57,702 bases of DNA from Alphaproteobacteria bacterium UBA998 (GCA_002291925.1 DBAY01000015.1:1-57702); one strand, 5' to 3'; shown: positions 24,471 to 33,990, numbered from the stretch's first letter. Notes: generated by a model from the sequence alone, not told the origin. Numbers and translations: made by a program.

Positions 24471-26144
24471 ATGGCCTCCACCCACCTCGACGCTTACAAA
24501 GACCAGCTCCTTTTCCTGCCACTCGGCGGTTCGAACGAGATTGGCATGAACGTAAATCTTTACCACCTCGACGGCAAATGGCTGATGGTGGATCTCGGCA
24601 TCGGGTTCGCCGATGATTACTTGCCGGGCGTGGAAATTCTGCTGCCTGACCTCGATTTTATCGCCGAGCGCCGCAAGGATTTGCTTGGGCTAGTGCTCAC
24701 CCATGCACATGAAGACCATATCGGCGCGGTGGCCTATCTGTGGGACGAGCTGCAATGCCCCATCTATGCCACGCCGTTCACCGCCTCCGTGGTGAAATAC
24801 AAGCTGCAGGGCGAGGGCATCTCGCCGCGCAGCATCCCCATCAAGGAGGTGAACCTCGGCGATAAACTGGAGCTGGGGCCGTTCAGCCTCGATTTCATCT
24901 CGCTGACCCATTCCATCCCGGAGATGCAGGCAGTTGCCATCAAGACGCGCCACGGCACCGTCATGCACACGGGCGACTGGAAGCTGGACGACGCGCCGCT
25001 GGTCGGCCCCGTGACCGATGAAGCCGCGCTCACCCGCTACGGCGACGAGGGCGTGCTGGCCATGGTATGCGATTCCACCAACGTGTTCGTGGAAGGCCGC
25101 TCCGGCTCCGAAGAAGGTGTGCGCGATGCGCTGGTGCAGACCATCGCGGAGTGCAAGGGCCGCGCCATCGTCACCACCTTCGCCTCCAACATCGCGCGCG
25201 TGGAATCGGTGCTAAGAGCCGCGCAGGGGGCAGGGCGCCATGTGGTGCTGGCCGGGCGCTCGCTGTTTCGCGTAGTGGAGGCCGCGCGCGAGGCGGGTTA
25301 TCTGAAAGACGTTCCCGACCCCATTGCCGACAAGGACGCCGCCGGCCTGCCGCCGCACAAGATGCTGATTCTCTGCACCGGCGGGCAGGGCGAACCCCGC
25401 GCCACGCTCACCAAGCTGGTGCAGGGAAGCCACCCCATCCTGCGCGTGGGGGCGGGGGATACGGTGATTTTCTCCACCCGCGTCATTCCCGGCAACGAAA
25501 CGCGCGTGCGCTGGCTGAAGAACCAGCTCATCCGCAGCGGGCTGGAAATCATCACGGACAAGGAAGCCGGCGTACACGTCTCCGGCCACCCGGCGCGCGA
25601 CGAGCTAAAGCAGATGTACCAGATGGTGCGCCCGCAGATCGCGATTCCCGTGCATGGCGAGGCGGCGCATCTGGCCGAGCACGCCAAGTTTGCGCATGCC
25701 ATGCAGGTGCCGGAGGTGGTGGTGGGCTATAACGGTGCCGTCATCCATCTCAGCAAGGGCAATGCGCGCATCGTGGACGTGGTGCATTCCGGCTACATCG
25801 CCATGGACGGCACCTCGATGATCCCGGTCAACAGCCCGGTCATTCGCATGCGCCGCAAGCTGCGCGACGAGGGCAACATCACCATCTCCCTGGTGATCGA
25901 CGACGCCAAGCGCCTGCTCTCCGCGCCGCAGATTACGGCGCCGGGTAGCCTGGATACGCAGGAGGACGAAGCCCTCCGCCACGTGCTGGAGGAGGACATC
26001 ACCCGCATTTTCGATGGCCACCACAACCGCAAAGCCACGCTTCACAGCTTATCGGAGAAAGTTCGCAGCGTGGTGCGCAAGCGGATTCAGGAAGAGCTTG
26101 GCAAGAAGCCGGTTCTGGAAGTACACCTGCATCAGATACAATAA
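24471..26144 (+). CDS. rnj: Ribonuclease J
   Basis: Metallo-beta-lactamase/beta-CASP nuclease with 5'-3' exo- and endonuclease activity in mRNA decay and rRNA maturation. It has 557 residues. The zinc motif H78-A-H80-E-D82-H83 is intact, followed by HTGDWK and the beta-CASP region with CDSTN and HVSGHPARDEL (motif B/C type). The C-terminal domain is normal length. Position downstream of nuo-birA-coaX is typical of alphaproteobacteria, many of which use RNase J beside RNase E. The ATG follows CTGGAAAAA, a weak ribosome site. Confidence 0.95.
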   Translation: MASTHLDAYKDQLLFLPLGGSNEIGMNVNLYHLDGKWLMVDLGIGFADDYLPGVEILLPDLDFIAERRKDLLGLVLTHAHEDHIGAVAYLWDELQCPIYATPFTASVVKYKLQGEGISPRSIPIKEVNLGDKLELGPFSLDFISLTHSIPEMQAVAIKTRHGTVMHTGDWKLDDAPLVGPVTDEAALTRYGDEGVLAMVCDSTNVFVEGRSGSEEGVRDALVQTIAECKGRAIVTTFASNIARVESVLRAAQGAGRHVVLAGRSLFRVVEAAREAGYLKDVPDPIADKDAAGLPPHKMLILCTGGQGEPRATLTKLVQGSHPILRVGAGDTVIFSTRVIPGNETRVRWLKNQLIRSGLEIITDKEAGVHVSGHPARDELKQMYQMVRPQIAIPVHGEAAHLAEHAKFAHAMQVPEVVVGYNGAVIHLSKGNARIVDVVHSGYIAMDGTSMIPVNSPVIRMRRKLRDEGNITISLVIDDAKRLLSAPQITAPGSLDTQEDEALRHVLEEDITRIFDGHHNRKATLHSLSEKVRSVVRKRIQEELGKKPVLEVHLHQIQ

Positions 26145-26156
26145 TTTACGGGTGGC

Positions 26157-28850
26157 ATGCCGCTTTCTCTGCCGCACATCAACCGCCGCAAGGTACTGAC
26201 ACTTCTCGGGGTCGTCGGTGTGCCGCTTCTGGCCTTCTGGGTGGCCGTGCATGTGCTGGTGGATGCCGACGCCCTGCGCAACCGGTTGGTGGAGCGCCTC
26301 TCGGCCCTGTCCGAAAACGAGGTGGCGGTACAGGATGTGTCGGTGTCGGTCTTCCCGCTGCCGCGCGTCACGATGCATCGGCTGTCCATTGCCAACCCCT
26401 CTGAATCCAGTGAAAGCTACTTGTTTGAAGCCGCCGCGCTGGTGGTGAACCTGGATTTGAAGTCCCTGTTTAGCGGCGCGCCCCGCGCACGCAGCATTGA
26501 GCTGGTGCAGCCCGCGCTGACACTGGAGCGCTATTCCCCCACGGTGGTGAACTGGACGCCGTACCTGCCTTTGTTCGAGCAGCTGGGGGCCCCTCTGGCG
26601 GATAGCCTCATCATCCAGGGCGGTTCCATTTATTATTCCGATGCCGCGCAGGAGCTGGAGGAGAACATCACCGGCATTTCAGGCCGCCTGCGCTGGAAGC
26701 CGGGCGGGCTGATGGAGGGCGAGTGGCAGTTCACGGCCTTTGAAGCGCCCGGTACGCTCAGTATCCAGATGCCTTCCGGAAACGCCACCTCATACGAAAC
26801 TTTTGATGTGCAATCCGCTCTCCAGCTGCGATTCGGCCCTGAGTTCGTGGCCTATCAGGGGGGGCTCTCGCGCAAGGCAGGTGGGCCGGTGGTGCTGCAG
26901 GGCCAGCTCACCGCCGAAGCCACGCAGGCGCGCGAATGGTTTGAGCGGCTCTCGGTCAGCCAGGCCAGGGCTGGCGCGTTCGCCACCCTACCAGAGCAGA
27001 TGCCGCTGAAACTGAACGCCCGTCTCGATACACGGCGCGAAAAGGGCAATGCCGAACTGGTCTCCCTCCAGCTGGGCGAGACCAGCGGCACGGGAAAAGT
27101 GCAATGGGTGGACCAGAACGGCACCGCGCAGGCGGACGGGGAACTCACCTTTGAAAAGATCAATGCGGATCAGCTGCTCGGCGGCAAGGGCAGTGTGAAC
27201 GCGTTCTTCTCGCTTTTCCTGCCGCAGGGCGTGGAGGGCATGTTCAGCATGCAGGCGAAATCCCTGCGTTACCACGGCGTGCCGTTCAGCGCCGTCCAGC
27301 TCACCTCCACCCTCAGCCAGGGGGAGATGAACATCAATCAGGCGAGCGCCGCGCTGCCCGGCAAGACCCGCCTGATCCTGCTCGGCATCATGAAACGGGA
27401 TTTGCAGGGCAATGTCAGCTTCGATGGCAGCGCCGAGATGCTGGGCGAGGACGCGGCGCAGTTCATGCAGGAATCGGGCTTCGAGCGGGTGAATCTCATC
27501 CCGCAGGCGCATAGCCGCTTCCGCGCCCGCGCGAACATGTTCCTCTCCGCCGATCGCGGCACCATTTCGGAGATGCGCTTCCAGGGCGGTGATTTCTACG
27601 TCGTCGGCGGCGTCAACATCAATCCCGGCGGCAAGCATGACATCGAAACCACGCTGCGCATGCGCAATGTCCGGCTGGAGCCGCTCGCGGCCTTCTTCAA
27701 CCCGCTCACGGAGAAGGCGGCTACCACCGACGTGAAAGTGCTCAACCGCCGTCTCGACTGGCTGGGGACGCTGGAGAAGAAAATCTACGTCAATGTCCTC
27801 TTCGACAATTTTACCCTGGGCGACCGGCAGGGCGTGCAGAGCCAGTTCATCGTCAGCATTGTCCCCAATCGCCTCGAATTCCAGCGTATCGACATGAATT
27901 TCGCCAATTCCCATGTGCGCGGGCTGGCGACCTTCGACCAGACGGCGGAGGGAATGCCCGCGCTCAGCGCCACGCTGGACATGACGGAGTTTGATCTGAA
28001 TCACCTGCTTGGCCATGAGCTGGTGAAGCATCCCGTGCCGCGCGGCAATCAGGCTGCGGTCTGGTCGTCGGAGCCGTTCGAAACCAGCTTCCTGCGCGGG
28101 TATGACGCGCGGCTGGAAATCAGTATCGGTCGGGTCTACCATGACAGTTTCGTCATGGAGAATCTCGGACTTTCCGCCGCCTCCACCAATGGCGAGTGGC
28201 GGATTGATGACCTGCATGCCGATCTGTGGGGCGGGCAGCTTTCCAGCGCGGGAACGCTCGATGTGTCTTCCGTGCCAAACATGAATACGACGCTCTACAT
28301 GACCAATATCGACCTCGCCCAGGCCTTGCAGAGTTTTGCCGGGTTCGAGGCGCTGCGGGGCCGTGCCAGCGTCAGCGCGGAACTCTCCAGCAGCGGCGTC
28401 AGCGCATTGGATTTCGTGAAGAATGCCACCGGCACCTTCGCCTTCAGCGGCCGCGAGATTGCCATCCGCGGCTTCGATCTGGCGAGCCTCGTGCAGACCG
28501 TGCCCACCGTGCGCTCGGTGGCCGATGTGGTCAACACGGTGCGCATCGCCACGCTGCGCGGCGCTTCCACCTTCAGCACGGTGGATGGCGGCTTCTATTT
28601 CTCGCAGGGCCAGCTTGGCACGCAGGGCATCAAGTTCCGCTCGCGGCATGCAATCGGCGCCTTTGGCGGCTCCATCGACCTGGCGCGCTGGATGCTCAAT
28701 GCCGCCATCCAGTTCCAGCTGATTTCGCTGGCGGCGGATGAGTATCCGGCTGTCACCGTGCTTTTCCGTGACTCGATGGATAACCCCGTCATTGACCTTG
28801 ATACACGCTCGCTGGAGGCGTGGGTGGCGCGCCAGAAACTATTGCAATAA
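26157..28850 (+). CDS. AsmA-like large envelope protein
   Basis: An 897-residue protein with one N-terminal signal anchor (about residues 13-33) followed by a long, beta-rich periplasmic part typical of the AsmA/YhdP/TamB superfamily, which form inter-membrane lipid-transport bridges. The N-terminal layout (valuated helix, DADALRNRLVERLSALSENEVAVQDVSV..., then SIELVQPALTLER) and the AsmA-type C-terminal block (SVSAELSSSG...FVKNATGTFAFSGREIAIRGFDL...GGFYFSQGQLGTQGIKFRS) are visible. Starts 12 nt after rnj, so probably co-transcribed. Substrate and exact subfamily unknown. Confidence 0.85.
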   Translation: MPLSLPHINRRKVLTLLGVVGVPLLAFWVAVHVLVDADALRNRLVERLSALSENEVAVQDVSVSVFPLPRVTMHRLSIANPSESSESYLFEAAALVVNLDLKSLFSGAPRARSIELVQPALTLERYSPTVVNWTPYLPLFEQLGAPLADSLIIQGGSIYYSDAAQELEENITGISGRLRWKPGGLMEGEWQFTAFEAPGTLSIQMPSGNATSYETFDVQSALQLRFGPEFVAYQGGLSRKAGGPVVLQGQLTAEATQAREWFERLSVSQARAGAFATLPEQMPLKLNARLDTRREKGNAELVSLQLGETSGTGKVQWVDQNGTAQADGELTFEKINADQLLGGKGSVNAFFSLFLPQGVEGMFSMQAKSLRYHGVPFSAVQLTSTLSQGEMNINQASAALPGKTRLILLGIMKRDLQGNVSFDGSAEMLGEDAAQFMQESGFERVNLIPQAHSRFRARANMFLSADRGTISEMRFQGGDFYVVGGVNINPGGKHDIETTLRMRNVRLEPLAAFFNPLTEKAATTDVKVLNRRLDWLGTLEKKIYVNVLFDNFTLGDRQGVQSQFIVSIVPNRLEFQRIDMNFANSHVRGLATFDQTAEGMPALSATLDMTEFDLNHLLGHELVKHPVPRGNQAAVWSSEPFETSFLRGYDARLEISIGRVYHDSFVMENLGLSAASTNGEWRIDDLHADLWGGQLSSAGTLDVSSVPNMNTTLYMTNIDLAQALQSFAGFEALRGRASVSAELSSSGVSALDFVKNATGTFAFSGREIAIRGFDLASLVQTVPTVRSVADVVNTVRIATLRGASTFSTVDGGFYFSQGQLGTQGIKFRSRHAIGAFGGSIDLARWMLNAAIQFQLISLAADEYPAVTVLFRDSMDNPVIDLDTRSLEAWVARQKLLQ

Positions 28851-28962
28851 ACTGCATCCGGCAGTGGGCCGCTTCGGCGCTCCTGCGTTGCAAAACCATT
28901 ATAAATAGTTCATTCTCTGGCTAATGCCCGGTTGCGCGGGCTGGAAAATAGGTGGCTGTTGC

Positions 28963-30243
28963 ATGATCAAGGTAACGACAACAGGGGCGGAGGCCAAGCT
29001 GGCCGAGAGGCTCGCTACGCTCGACGGGGAAGCTGGCTGGGGTGCCCTTCATTTCGCCTTCGACCGGCTGCTGGAGCATTACCGCAGCGACTACCAGATC
29101 AAGATTGCCCTCAACCTGCTGAAGGACCTGCTCAAGGATTACGAGGGGCATCTCTATCTCTGCAAGGACAGCTCCATTTTCCTGCTTGCGCAGTCGGTGC
29201 CGAAGCAGCTCATGGACAAGGTCGTCTTCCAGCTGCGCTACCTCTTCATGGATGATCCGCTGGCCTATGCGCCGGATGGTGAGGAAAACAAGGAGTTCTG
29301 CCAAGTCTTTGACCTTGCCGAGGACAGCGAGATGATCTTGCAGCGTGCCCGCCAGAAGATGCTTCAGGAGGGCCGCGCCAACCGGGGCACCGCTACGCCA
29401 GCCGCGGCTTCCGCCGCAGCGCCAGCCACGCCTGCGGAAAAGCCCGCTTCGCTGCTCGCGCAGGTGAAGGAACTGGCCAAGGCCGCGCCCATCAAGCTGT
29501 TCAACGCCACCAGCCTGGCTGGCATCGAGCGGGATCTGGCGCGCGCCGATCTCAGCATCGTGATGCGCCGCCAGCCCATCTGCGCCGCCATCCCGGACAT
29601 GACGGTGCGCCGCGTGTTCGACGAGCTCTACATCAACATCGCGCATCTGCGTCAGATGATGAAGCTGGACATCGACCTGCTCAGCAATCGCTGGCTCTTC
29701 AAGTACCTCACCGAGCTGCTCGATGAGCGGATGCTGCACATGATCCGCCTCGCGCCGACGCGCTACCTCGAGCATCCGGTCAGCCTGAACCTCAACGTGC
29801 GTTCGCTGATGTCGGATTTCTTTTATGAGTTCGACGCCTCGGTGAACCCGTCCGTGAAGGTCTCGGTCGTCATCGAGATCCAGATTTCCGACGTGTTCGA
29901 GGATATGCGCGGCTTCCAGATGGCCCGCGAGGCGGTGCAGAAGATGGGCTACCGCGTCTGTCTCGATGGCCTGAGCGACCTCAGCTTCTCGCAGATCGAC
30001 CGCGAGGCGCTCGGCTTCGACCTCGTCAAGCTGCAGTGGAACGCCGACATCACCGCTGACCTGCAGAGCAAGCAGAACAAGAAAATCGCCGATGCCATCC
30101 GCCGTTGTGGCCCGAACCGCGTCATCCTCACGCGCTGCGACAACCGCAAGGCTGTGGATTACGGACAGGCGATGGGCGTCTCGCTGTTCCAGGGGCGCTA
30201 CCTCGATAAACTCATGAACCCGCTCGCCAAGGTTGAGAACTAG
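28963..30243 (+). CDS. Protein with a degenerate EAL-like C-terminal domain
   Basis: A 426-residue cytoplasmic protein. The C-terminal part (about 290-426) follows the EAL fold order: VIEIQISDVFED, a GYRVCLDGLSDLSF segment where active enzymes have the DDFG motif, DLVKLQW (the lysine retained), and SLFQGRYLDKLMNP. The metal-binding EAL residues and the EGVE glutamate are missing, so c-di-GMP hydrolysis is unlikely; a binding or scaffold role is possible. The N-terminal 120 residues contain GHLYLCKDSSIFLLA, faintly like a degenerate GGDEF core; an Ala/Pro-rich linker follows (about 135-160). The start at 28963 is preferred (GGTGG upstream); an ATG at 28924 adds 13 residues. Only 3 nt separate it from the next gene. 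Confidence 0.65.
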   Translation: MIKVTTTGAEAKLAERLATLDGEAGWGALHFAFDRLLEHYRSDYQIKIALNLLKDLLKDYEGHLYLCKDSSIFLLAQSVPKQLMDKVVFQLRYLFMDDPLAYAPDGEENKEFCQVFDLAEDSEMILQRARQKMLQEGRANRGTATPAAASAAAPATPAEKPASLLAQVKELAKAAPIKLFNATSLAGIERDLARADLSIVMRRQPICAAIPDMTVRRVFDELYINIAHLRQMMKLDIDLLSNRWLFKYLTELLDERMLHMIRLAPTRYLEHPVSLNLNVRSLMSDFFYEFDASVNPSVKVSVVIEIQISDVFEDMRGFQMAREAVQKMGYRVCLDGLSDLSFSQIDREALGFDLVKLQWNADITADLQSKQNKKIADAIRRCGPNRVILTRCDNRKAVDYGQAMGVSLFQGRYLDKLMNPLAKVEN

Positions 30244-30246
30244 CGA

Positions 30247-31080
30247 ATGGACTGGGCCTACATCCTCGGCAGCGTCATCGTGATGACCGTGCTGGGGCTG
30301 TCGGTGGGTAATTTCGCCACTTCGCTGACCTATCGCCTGCCGCGTGGCCTGAAGATCGCCAACGATCCGCCTTATTGCGACAGTTGCCGGAAGTATCTGG
30401 AGACGCGGGACATGTTCCCGTTTTTCTCCTGGGTTATCAACCGCGCTAGGTGCCGCTTTTGCGGGGAGCCGGTTCCCGCGCTCTATGCATTCGTGGAACT
30501 GGGATGCGCCCTCTGGTTCAACGTCACGTGGTTTGCCTTCTGGCCGGATGCGGTGGATGCGTACCTCCTTAGCCTGTCGCTGGGCGTGTTCGTGATCACC
30601 CTCATCTCGCTCCACGTGGCGGAGAAGCGGCTGTTTGCGGTGATCGTCGTGCTCATTGCCGGGCTGGGCGGTGTCTGGCGTGCCCTGTTTGATTTCGGCA
30701 TCATGAATGCGGTCATCAGCGCTTATCTCGGCCTGATGGCCGGGGTGGTGGTCTGGCTGATCCGCTCGGCCATCGCGCGTGCAAAGCAGCCTTTCCCGAC
30801 CTACGCTATTTTGCTTGCCGTCTGCGCCCTCTGCGCCGGGCGCGGGCAGTTGGTGCCGCTCCTCGCGCTTTCCATGCTGGCCACGCTGGCGCTCTGGCTG
30901 GTGGGACGCAAAAGTGCATCAGTGCGCGGCAGCGAGGGCATCATCGGCATGTGCCTCGCGCTGCTATGGCTGATGCTATTCCCCGGCTTCGGCAAGACCC
31001 TGCCATCCGAATGCAGCAAGGTGCTGTGCGAGGAAAACAAGGGCTGCCAGCTTGTTACCGTGACCGACTGTCATCGCTAA
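30247..31080 (+). CDS. Prepilin-peptidase-like membrane protein lacking catalytic aspartates
   Basis: A 277-residue membrane protein with about eight helices. The N-terminus is the type 4 prepilin peptidase (DiS_P_DiS) domain: GLSVGNFATSLTYRLPRG, then PYCDSC (C44, C47) and CRFCGEP (C69, C72), PFFSW and ALYAFVEL. In active enzymes two aspartates follow in the A24 domain (one after helix 3-4, one in GxGD). Here I see neither: the first site reads ISLHVAEKRLF, and no GxGD occurs. The C-terminus ends in an extra Cys-rich tail (four Cys in the last 30 residues). It is probably a non-proteolytic paralogue or has another function. Partner of the EAL-like gene just upstream. Confidence 0.7.
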   Translation: MDWAYILGSVIVMTVLGLSVGNFATSLTYRLPRGLKIANDPPYCDSCRKYLETRDMFPFFSWVINRARCRFCGEPVPALYAFVELGCALWFNVTWFAFWPDAVDAYLLSLSLGVFVITLISLHVAEKRLFAVIVVLIAGLGGVWRALFDFGIMNAVISAYLGLMAGVVVWLIRSAIARAKQPFPTYAILLAVCALCAGRGQLVPLLALSMLATLALWLVGRKSASVRGSEGIIGMCLALLWLMLFPGFGKTLPSECSKVLCEENKGCQLVTVTDCHR

Positions 31081-31091
31081 TCTGAAGATGT

Positions 31092-31216
31092 GTCATTCCA
31101 GCGCAGGCTGGAATCCCGCATGTGTCATGCTGAACTTGTTTCAGCATCTTTAAAATAGGCCCTGAAACGAGTTCAGGGCGACAGCTCGTCTGGATTCCAG
31201 CCTGCGCTGGAATGAC
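31092..31216. repeat. Family-B palindrome with a nested family-C element
   Basis: Outer arms GTCATTCCAGCGCAGGCTGG (from 31092) and its exact complement ending at 31216 are separated by about 75 bp that contain a complete family-C element. It lies between two convergent genes (ends 31080 and 31223), where it could also act as a two-way terminator. Confidence 0.85.
31123..31183. repeat. Family-C element, copy 2, inserted in a family-B palindrome
   Basis: A 61-bp near-match to the reverse complement of 111-173 (differences only in the middle linker) and to 57446-57506. It starts TGTCATGCTGAACTTG and ends TTCAGGGCGACA. Confidence 0.85.
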
Positions 31217-31222
31217 AAAAAA

Positions 31223-33040
31223 CTACTCCACCGTCACCGATTTCGCGAGGTTGCGCGGCTGGTCGACGTCCGTGCCCTTGTGAACGGCCACATGATACGC
31301 CAGCAGCTGCGCCGGGATGGCGTAAACGATGGGTGAGAGCATATCCGGGCAGGCGGGCAGGGTGATGACATGGCGGCAAAGGCCTTTGAGTTCCTCTGCA
31401 CCTTTCTCACAACTCAGCAGTACGATGCGTCCGCCACGCGCTGCGGTTTCCTGCAGGTTGGAGGCGGTTTTCTCGAACAGTGCGTCATGCGGCGCGAAGA
31501 CGACGACGGGCACGGATTCATCGATGAGTGCGATGGGGCCGTGTTTCAGCTCCCCCGCCGCATAGCCTTCGGCGTGGATATAGGAAATCTCCTTCATCTT
31601 CAGCGCGCCCTCGCTGGCAATCGCGAAGCTAGTGCCGCGCCCGATAAAGAGCATGTCCTTCGCGTCGCTAATTTCTTTGGCGGTTTGCTGGATGACAGTG
31701 TCGGCTGCCAGCGCCTGCTCAATCCAGCGGGGAAGCTGCGTCACCTGTTTCGCCAGTCCGGCGGTTTCCGAGGCCGTCAGCACGCCGCGGATATCGCCGA
31801 GCGTGATGGTGAGGGCCAACAGGGCCGTGAGCTGGGTGGTGAAGGCCTTGGTGGAAGCAACCCCAATCTCCGGCCCGGCGATGGTGGCGAGCACGCTGTT
31901 CGCCTCACGCGCCATGCTGCTGGTGGGCACATTCACCACCGCCAGCGTATGCTGCCCAACCGACTGGGCATAGCGCATCGCCGCCAGCGTATCGGCGGTT
32001 TCGCCGGACTGGGAGATGAAGATGGCGAGGCCGTTTTCCGGCATGATGGGCTTGCGATAGCGGAATTCCGAGGCGATCTCGATGGAGGTGGGCACGCGGG
32101 CGATCTGCTCCATCCAGTAACGAGCCACCTGCGCCGCATAAAAGCTGGTGCCGCACGCCACCATCGTCACGCGCGAGACCTGCGACAAGGCCTCGGTAAG
32201 GGCGGGGAAGCGGAAGCCGCCATCGCTGCGGTAGGCGTCGAGCGTGCGCGTGATGGCCTGCGGCTGCTCGAAGATTTCCTTCACCATGAAATGCGGGTAT
32301 TCGCCCTTGTCGGCCTCGGCCTTGTCCTTTTCCAACGGCATGGTGACGCGCTTCACGGGCTGGCCGTGATGGTTGAACACCTGCACGGAATCCGGCCGCA
32401 GCACGGCCATGTCGCCTTCCTCGAGGTAGGCGATCTCGCGGCAGAAGGGGGAGAGCGCCAGCGCGTCCGAGCCAAGCATCATCGCATCTTTCGCATAGCC
32501 CATCGCCAGCGGGGAGCCGCGCCGCGCGCCAATCAGCAGGGAAGGGTCATCGGCAAACACGATGCCCAGCGCAAATGCGCCATGCAGGCGGGCAAGTGTT
32601 TTCTCCACCGCTTCTTCCGGGGTGAATTTCTGTGTCAGGTAGTCGGTGATGAGGAGGGGGATGACTTCCGTATCCGTCTCGCTGGCAAAGCGGTAGTCTT
32701 TGGCGATCAGCTCCTCGCGCAGCGCGGCGTGATTTTCGATAATGCCGTTATGCACCACCGCCACGCGGTCCGTGGCATGGGGGTGGGCGTTGATTTCCGA
32801 GGGGGCACCATGCGTGGCCCAGCGGGTATGGCCGATGCCGCAATTCCCCTCAAAGCGTTGGGTGGAGGTGATTTTCTCCAGTTCGGCGATTTTGCCCTTG
32901 GCGCGGCTGATGGTCAGCCCATTTTCCCCCGCAATGGCGATGCCGGCGGAGTCATAACCGCGGTATTCCAGCCGTTTCAGCCCGGCAAGCAGGTAGGATT
33001 TCGGCGCCTTGGCTCCGGTGATGGCGATGATCCCGCACAT
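31223..33040 (-). CDS. glmS: Glutamine--fructose-6-phosphate aminotransferase (isomerizing)
   Basis: Makes glucosamine-6-phosphate, first step to UDP-GlcNAc for peptidoglycan and LPS. A 605-residue protein with the complete two-part architecture: an N-terminal class II glutaminase with nucleophile Cys2 (MCGIIAITG), HTRWATHG and HNGIIEN, then two SIS sugar-isomerase domains (SQSGETADTLAA; GRGTSFAIASEGALKMKEI) and the C-terminal PRNLAKSVTVE tail. No ribozyme or sRNA target could be recognised in the 197-nt gap to the divergent gene. Confidence 0.97.
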   Translation of the reverse strand: MCGIIAITGAKAPKSYLLAGLKRLEYRGYDSAGIAIAGENGLTISRAKGKIAELEKITSTQRFEGNCGIGHTRWATHGAPSEINAHPHATDRVAVVHNGIIENHAALREELIAKDYRFASETDTEVIPLLITDYLTQKFTPEEAVEKTLARLHGAFALGIVFADDPSLLIGARRGSPLAMGYAKDAMMLGSDALALSPFCREIAYLEEGDMAVLRPDSVQVFNHHGQPVKRVTMPLEKDKAEADKGEYPHFMVKEIFEQPQAITRTLDAYRSDGGFRFPALTEALSQVSRVTMVACGTSFYAAQVARYWMEQIARVPTSIEIASEFRYRKPIMPENGLAIFISQSGETADTLAAMRYAQSVGQHTLAVVNVPTSSMAREANSVLATIAGPEIGVASTKAFTTQLTALLALTITLGDIRGVLTASETAGLAKQVTQLPRWIEQALAADTVIQQTAKEISDAKDMLFIGRGTSFAIASEGALKMKEISYIHAEGYAAGELKHGPIALIDESVPVVVFAPHDALFEKTASNLQETAARGGRIVLLSCEKGAEELKGLCRHVITLPACPDMLSPIVYAIPAQLLAYHVAVHKGTDVDQPRNLAKSVTVE

Positions 33041-33237
33041 GGCTTTCCCTCGAATTTTCCGGCGAAACTACTGAGCGCAGGGCCATTTCACAAGTCACAG
33101 TTGGCAACAAAATGATACAGGGGCCAAACCACCGTCATTTAACAGCATTTTTGTCACGATACCGACACAAAAAACCGTTATGCAGGCTGGCAAATTAACA
33201 TCCCTTCCGCGCTATCTGTCAGACGTGGTAGGAAAGA

Positions 33238-33990
33238 ATGGCAGGGGCAGCATTCATGGATTCCATCCAGATATTGCAGGAGACGGGAGCATCGGGCAGG
33301 CCCGAGGTCACGCTTGATCTGCTGGAGAAGCGCTTCTCCGCGCGCCGTCCGGCGGTCGAGGCGGCGGACATCGTCTATGAATTCACCAACGCCCCCGCGT
33401 TGCTCCAGCAATATTACACGCTGCACCTGGCGGAATACATGCGCGCCTGGGATGCCCGCAACATCCCCCTGAAGGATGAATATGACAGCCGCTGCCACAC
33501 GCTCATCATGCGCCGCGGCAAGCATGTGGTAGGCGGCGTCCGCCTGATTCTCCGCACGCCGCGCAGCCGCGTGCCGCTGCCCATGGAAGCGGCGGGGGTG
33601 GACCTGTCGCAGGCGCTGCCGGGAATCAACCTGGCCTACCAGACGTATGGCGAAGTCTCGCGCATGGCACGGCTGCCGGAATATCGTGGATTCGAATTCA
33701 CCATGAAGATTCACGAGCAACTCCGCCGCAAGGCGCAGGCGCTGGGCATGCGCTACGGTTTCATGGTGGCCCCGGCCTCCAACACGCGCCTCTACCGGCT
33801 GGTGGGCCAGATGACGCAGGACAGCTACACCGTGCTGGAGCATGTGAGGGTGCCGGAGGTGGATTCCCATGAGGGGCTGCGCATGATCGCCTCCTGTATT
33901 GATTACGGCGTGCCGGAATCCGCTGTTTACCCGCACGAAGCCGACGAAGCGGTTTCCGCGCCTGTATTACCTGAAACGGCAGGCATTTAA
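33238..33990 (+). CDS. LuxI/FeeM-fold acyltransferase, putative N-acyl amino acid or autoinducer synthase
   Basis: A 250-residue protein whose central part follows the acyl-homoserine-lactone synthase/FeeM layout within the GNAT superfamily: E81-Y-D83 (the conserved DxYD type), then a strand with GGVRL (R102), LP...GE139-V-S-R142 (the E-x-SR pair of LuxI), and a long amphipathic helix leading to YGFMVAPASNTRLYRLVG. These residues correspond to those that bind the amino-acid acceptor and acyl carrier in the family. Product unknown: it could be an N-acyl homoserine lactone, an N-acyl amino acid, or another acyl conjugate. AGGA lies 6 nt before the ATG. No LuxR-type gene lies near. The next operon begins 74 nt downstream behind a CtrA box. 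Confidence 0.7.
   Translation: MAGAAFMDSIQILQETGASGRPEVTLDLLEKRFSARRPAVEAADIVYEFTNAPALLQQYYTLHLAEYMRAWDARNIPLKDEYDSRCHTLIMRRGKHVVGGVRLILRTPRSRVPLPMEAAGVDLSQALPGINLAYQTYGEVSRMARLPEYRGFEFTMKIHEQLRRKAQALGMRYGFMVAPASNTRLYRLVGQMTQDSYTVLEHVRVPEVDSHEGLRMIASCIDYGVPESAVYPHEADEAVSAPVLPETAGI

Noticed and set aside
31370..33115. 581-residue ORF opposite glmS
   Set aside because: Complete overlap with glmS on the other strand; composition of a shadow frame.
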